From the NCBI GenBank assembly GCA_964556425.1, contig CAZKWC010000097.1, positions 1 to 7,952 on the forward strand: a stretch of DNA of 7,952 bases, in the 5' to 3' direction. Shown here piece after piece: positions 6,387 through 7,952 of the stretch (its first letter is position 1; each line of letters starts with the position of its first letter). The translations under genes were made by a program, and so were the position numbers. Under the pieces are notes generated by a model. The model worked only from the letters and a program-made list of their open reading frames with translations, did not search any database and was not told the DNA's origin. This DNA is from JALQUL01 sp964556425. GTDB lineage: Bacteria; Pseudomonadota; Gammaproteobacteria; Burkholderiales; Burkholderiaceae_C.

Positions 6387-6511
6387 CAGTACGACTGTTT
6401 GAAATATTGCAACATGGTATTAACATGGCTTGAGTGTATCAAAACTCCAGCCAAATCTTGCAACTGTCTCGCATATTCTTCTTTTTTTAGTTTTTTACCT
6501 GAAAATACTAT
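6386..6511 (-). pseudogene. 41-codon open frame without a start codon, possible relic of a small gene
   Basis: On the minus strand the frame from just after a TGA at 6514-6512 to a TGA at 6388-6386 is open for 41 codons and reads like protein: a basic start SGKKLKKEEYARQLQDL followed by AGVLIHSSHVNTMLQYFK. The only in-frame ATG is eight codons before the end. Removing one T from the run at 6502-6505 would join it to an ATG at 6515 and give a 41-aa protein. I recognise no family. It overlaps the predicted trpE promoter, so it may simply be a chance open frame. Confidence 0.2.
6414..6442 (-). promoter_or_regulatory. Candidate trpE operon promoter with direct-repeat operator
   Basis: Minus-strand TTGATA (6442-6437; five of six -35 bases) and TACCAT (6419-6414; four of six -10 bases) have the ideal 17-bp spacing. 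Transcription would start near 6407, giving a leader of about 160 nt through the GC-rich island. Two direct repeats AACATGG (6411-6417 and 6422-6428 on the plus strand) are one helical turn apart and straddle the -10, a layout suited to a repressor. No TrpR-type CTAG...CTAG operator is present. Confidence 0.38.
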
Positions 6512-6539
6512 TCATTTAAGACTCAAGTAAAGGCCGGTT

Positions 6540-7478
6540 ATGACAAGTTCTCATTCATTTGCATTATCTTGCTTGCCAGCTGGCCTTACGGTTTTTGAAA
6601 GAGGCTGGTTATCATCTAATAATATTTTAATCAAGGGTAAAAACAACTCTTGTTTAATTGATACGGGTTATGGCTCGCATCAAGACCAAACAGTTCAATT
6701 GGTGCAAGCGTCACTTCAAGATAAAAATCTTGATCTTATAGTGAACACTCATTTACATAGCGATCATTGTGGTGGAAATGCAATTTTGCAAAAGCATTAC
6801 CCGCAAGCGAAAACATATATTCCGCAAGCCTATGCGCAAGCTGTTTCTACTTGGGATGAAAACTTGCTTAGTTTTGCAAGTACTGGGCAATTATGTTACC
6901 CGTTTCGTTTTGATGAGGTGCTCACTCCTGGGCAAGAAATTTTATTAGGCGATTGGCTATGGCAGGTTCATGCAGCCCCTGGTCATGATCCTGATTCTGT
7001 CATTTTGTTTGAACCGGTTTCACGATGCTTGATTTCTGCTGATGCGCTTTGGCAACACGGCTTTGGTGTGGTGTTCCCTGAGTTAGTGAACACACCCGCC
7101 TTTGAATTGGTCGGAGAAACCATTGATTTAATTGAAAAACTAGATCCTAGAGTCGTAATACCAGGACACGGAACTATTTTTACTGATGTAACCGAAGCAA
7201 TTGCTAGGGCCAGAGAACGCTTAAAGGTATTTCAGCAGTATCCCATTAAACACACCAAACATGCGGCTAAAGTTTTACTCAAGTTTAAGTTGATGGAACT
7301 TAAACAAATCTCGATTCAAGATTTTATGGATTGGGCAGTACAAACACAATTAATACAAATTATTGTGAAGCAAGAAGCGGATTCAATCGCCACCAGTCAA
7401 ATTGTGCAAGGGTTTTTGGCACAACTTGCCGATGCCAAAGTGATTAAACTAGACGAGCACTTTATTTACGACTTATAA
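6540..7478 (+). CDS. Metallo-beta-lactamase-fold metallohydrolase, substrate unknown
   Basis: A 312-aa cytosolic protein with no signal peptide and a complete dinuclear metal site of the MBL fold: THLHSDHCGG (70-79; His71, His73, Asp75, His76), APGHD (146-150; His149), SADALW (166-171; bridging Asp168) and IPGHG (207-211; His210). Family members with this ligand set include glyoxalase II, lactonases and many uncharacterised hydrolases. Glyoxalase II is less likely because its substrate-binding C-terminal pattern is not evident. Residues from about 225 form a helical extension (VFQQYPIKHTKHAAKVLLKF) with a possible winged-helix-like tail. AAAGG (6529-6533) six bases upstream supports the ATG. 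It is divergent from trpE and convergent with the HTH gene, so it is probably monocistronic. No reaction is assigned. Confidence 0.9.
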   Translation: MTSSHSFALSCLPAGLTVFERGWLSSNNILIKGKNNSCLIDTGYGSHQDQTVQLVQASLQDKNLDLIVNTHLHSDHCGGNAILQKHYPQAKTYIPQAYAQAVSTWDENLLSFASTGQLCYPFRFDEVLTPGQEILLGDWLWQVHAAPGHDPDSVILFEPVSRCLISADALWQHGFGVVFPELVNTPAFELVGETIDLIEKLDPRVVIPGHGTIFTDVTEAIARARERLKVFQQYPIKHTKHAAKVLLKFKLMELKQISIQDFMDWAVQTQLIQIIVKQEADSIATSQIVQGFLAQLADAKVIKLDEHFIYDL

Positions 7479-7512
7479 ATTTAGTATGCAACCATACTGG
7501 TGTGTACTAAAT
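7479..7512. repeat. Hairpin between convergent genes (terminator-like)
   Basis: ATTTAGTA (7479-7486) is an exact inverted repeat of TACTAAAT (7505-7512), enclosing a second stem ACCA-TAC-TGGT (7491-7501). It starts directly after the MBL-gene stop and covers the stop and last codons of the opposing HTH frame. Symmetry would let it act on both strands, but no U-run follows on either side, so it is not a textbook intrinsic terminator; 3'-end stabilisation is equally possible. Confidence 0.45.
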
Positions 7513-7696
7513 GGCCTGAATCTTCTTCAAGTTTTATGACCGCCTGCTCGAGGTGGTTATCTTTATGGCTTCGCCAGTTATAAAAAGTAGAACTGCTGAC
7601 ACCTAGTTCACGGCAAATATCAGCTACCTTCTTACCTGATTCTGCAGCCAATATCGCATCCACTATTTGCGAGCTTGTAAATTTAGCTTTTCCCAT
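7481..7696 (-). CDS. IS3 OrfA-like helix-turn-helix protein, probably a truncated transposase remnant
   Basis: The first ~45 residues (from the ATG at 7696) match the HTH of IS3-family OrfA transposases: KFTSSQIVDAILAAESGK, then helices VADICRELGV (24-33) and SSSTFYNWRSHK (34-45). OrfA proteins normally continue into a leucine zipper and reach about 90-100 aa, and the OrfB integrase follows by frameshift. Here the protein stops at 71 aa with an unrelated tail, the last dozen codons fall in the 7479-7512 hairpin, and the neighbouring DNA is the convergent MBL gene, so OrfB is absent. The frame extends upstream to ATGs at 7729 and 7741 (86 aa); none has a good ribosome-binding site. It is either a decayed IS fragment or, less likely, a small DNA-binding protein derived from one. 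Confidence 0.6.
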   Translation of the reverse strand: MGKAKFTSSQIVDAILAAESGKKVADICRELGVSSSTFYNWRSHKDNHLEQAVIKLEEDSGHLVHTSMVAY

Positions 7697-7812
7697 ATGC
7701 TTGTTATATTTTGTTAATTTATATTTCATTGTAGCCAACATAATAAAAATTGAGTCTATATGCGGGTTGTGGCTCGACTAATGGTTGATCTAGCTTGATA
7801 AATGGCAGAATG

Positions 7813-7838
7813 TAACATAATTTTGTAATTTTATGTAA
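7813..7838. repeat. AT-rich inverted repeat with TGTAA repeats
   Basis: TAACATAA (7813-7820) and TTATGTAA (7831-7838) pair at seven of eight positions around a 10-nt centre, and TGTAA occurs three times (7811, 7824, 7834). It lies upstream of the HTH gene and could be an operator or part of an old IS end; base composition alone could also produce it. Confidence 0.3.
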
Positions 7839-7881
7839 TATTTTAACTACACTAATCCGAGTGTTTTTTTGATCTAACGCT

Positions 7882-7912
7882 CCCCCCTCAGTCCCCTCTT
7901 GGCAGGGGGGGG
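7882..7912. repeat. C-tract/G-tract inverted repeat in a non-coding tail
   Basis: CCCCCCT (7882-7888) pairs with AGGGGGG (7904-7910), or alternatively CCCCT (7893-7897) with AGGGG (7904-7908) around the loop CTTGGC. This very GC-rich block sits in an AT-rich, apparently gene-free stretch (7742-7952) and looks like a dispersed intergenic repeat rather than a gene. No U-run follows on the plus strand and only A follows on the minus strand, so it is not an intrinsic terminator. The open frame across it (7934-7719, minus) has no protein-like features. Confidence 0.45.
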
Positions 7913-7952
7913 AAAGAGACGTTCTACTTAGCACGGTGGGGTGTAATAAAGA

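Noticed and set aside
7719..7934. 71-codon minus-strand frame across the C/G-tract repeat
   Set aside because: Its N-terminal part is a translation of the inverted repeat (SPPCQEGTEGG), with no ribosome-binding site and no recognisable domain.

Overview
The window comes from an AT-rich proteobacterial chromosome, most likely a low-GC betaproteobacterium. The evidence is the run trpE-trpG-(insert)-trpD-trpC-ung, the TrpE variant GDFMQVQVGQR where E. coli-type enzymes differ, the beta-like TrpD N-terminus, and the Tyr-Gly-Thr tRNA / EF-Tu cluster shared by beta- and gammaproteobacteria. No rRNA or species-specific marker is present, so the genus is left open. The 100-N block shows that this is a draft or scaffolded assembly.

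Layout, right to left along the minus strand (the main direction of transcription): trpE (6246-4744) overlaps trpG (4747-4331) by an ATGA junction. A low-specificity L-threonine aldolase gene, ltaE (4319-3273), is inserted next, followed by trpD (3246-2197), trpC (2189-1392), and then, after a 70-90 bp gap that may hold its own promoter, ung (1300-554). Further along are tRNA-Tyr(GTA), tRNA-Gly(TCC) and tRNA-Thr(GGT), all with encoded CCA, and the first 17 codons of tuf, cut by the window edge. The trp genes cover chorismate to indole-3-glycerol phosphate: TrpE/TrpG make anthranilate, TrpD adds phosphoribose, and TrpC closes the indole ring. TrpF, TrpB and TrpA are not in the window. LtaE splits L-(allo)threonine to glycine and acetaldehyde and is not a tryptophan enzyme. 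Ung removes uracil from DNA. The tRNAs and tuf form a translation operon.

The 293-bp gap between trpE and a divergent metallo-beta-lactamase-fold hydrolase gene (6540-7478, plus strand) is the least explained part. It holds a strikingly GC-rich core (about 61% G+C over 6311-6390) with three nested or consecutive hairpins, a plausible sigma70-type promoter for trpE with an 11-bp-spaced direct repeat over its -10, and a 41-codon open frame without a start codon. Right of the hydrolase is a short IS3 OrfA-like HTH protein gene. Its last codons run into a hairpin between the two convergent genes, suggesting a transposase relic. The final 211 bp is apparently non-coding and carries a C/G-tract inverted repeat and an AT-rich inverted repeat.

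No clear new multi-gene system is visible. The items most worth a second look are the structured trpE leader island, the tRNA-Thr whose T-loop carries C at position 55, and the threonine aldolase inside the trp operon.
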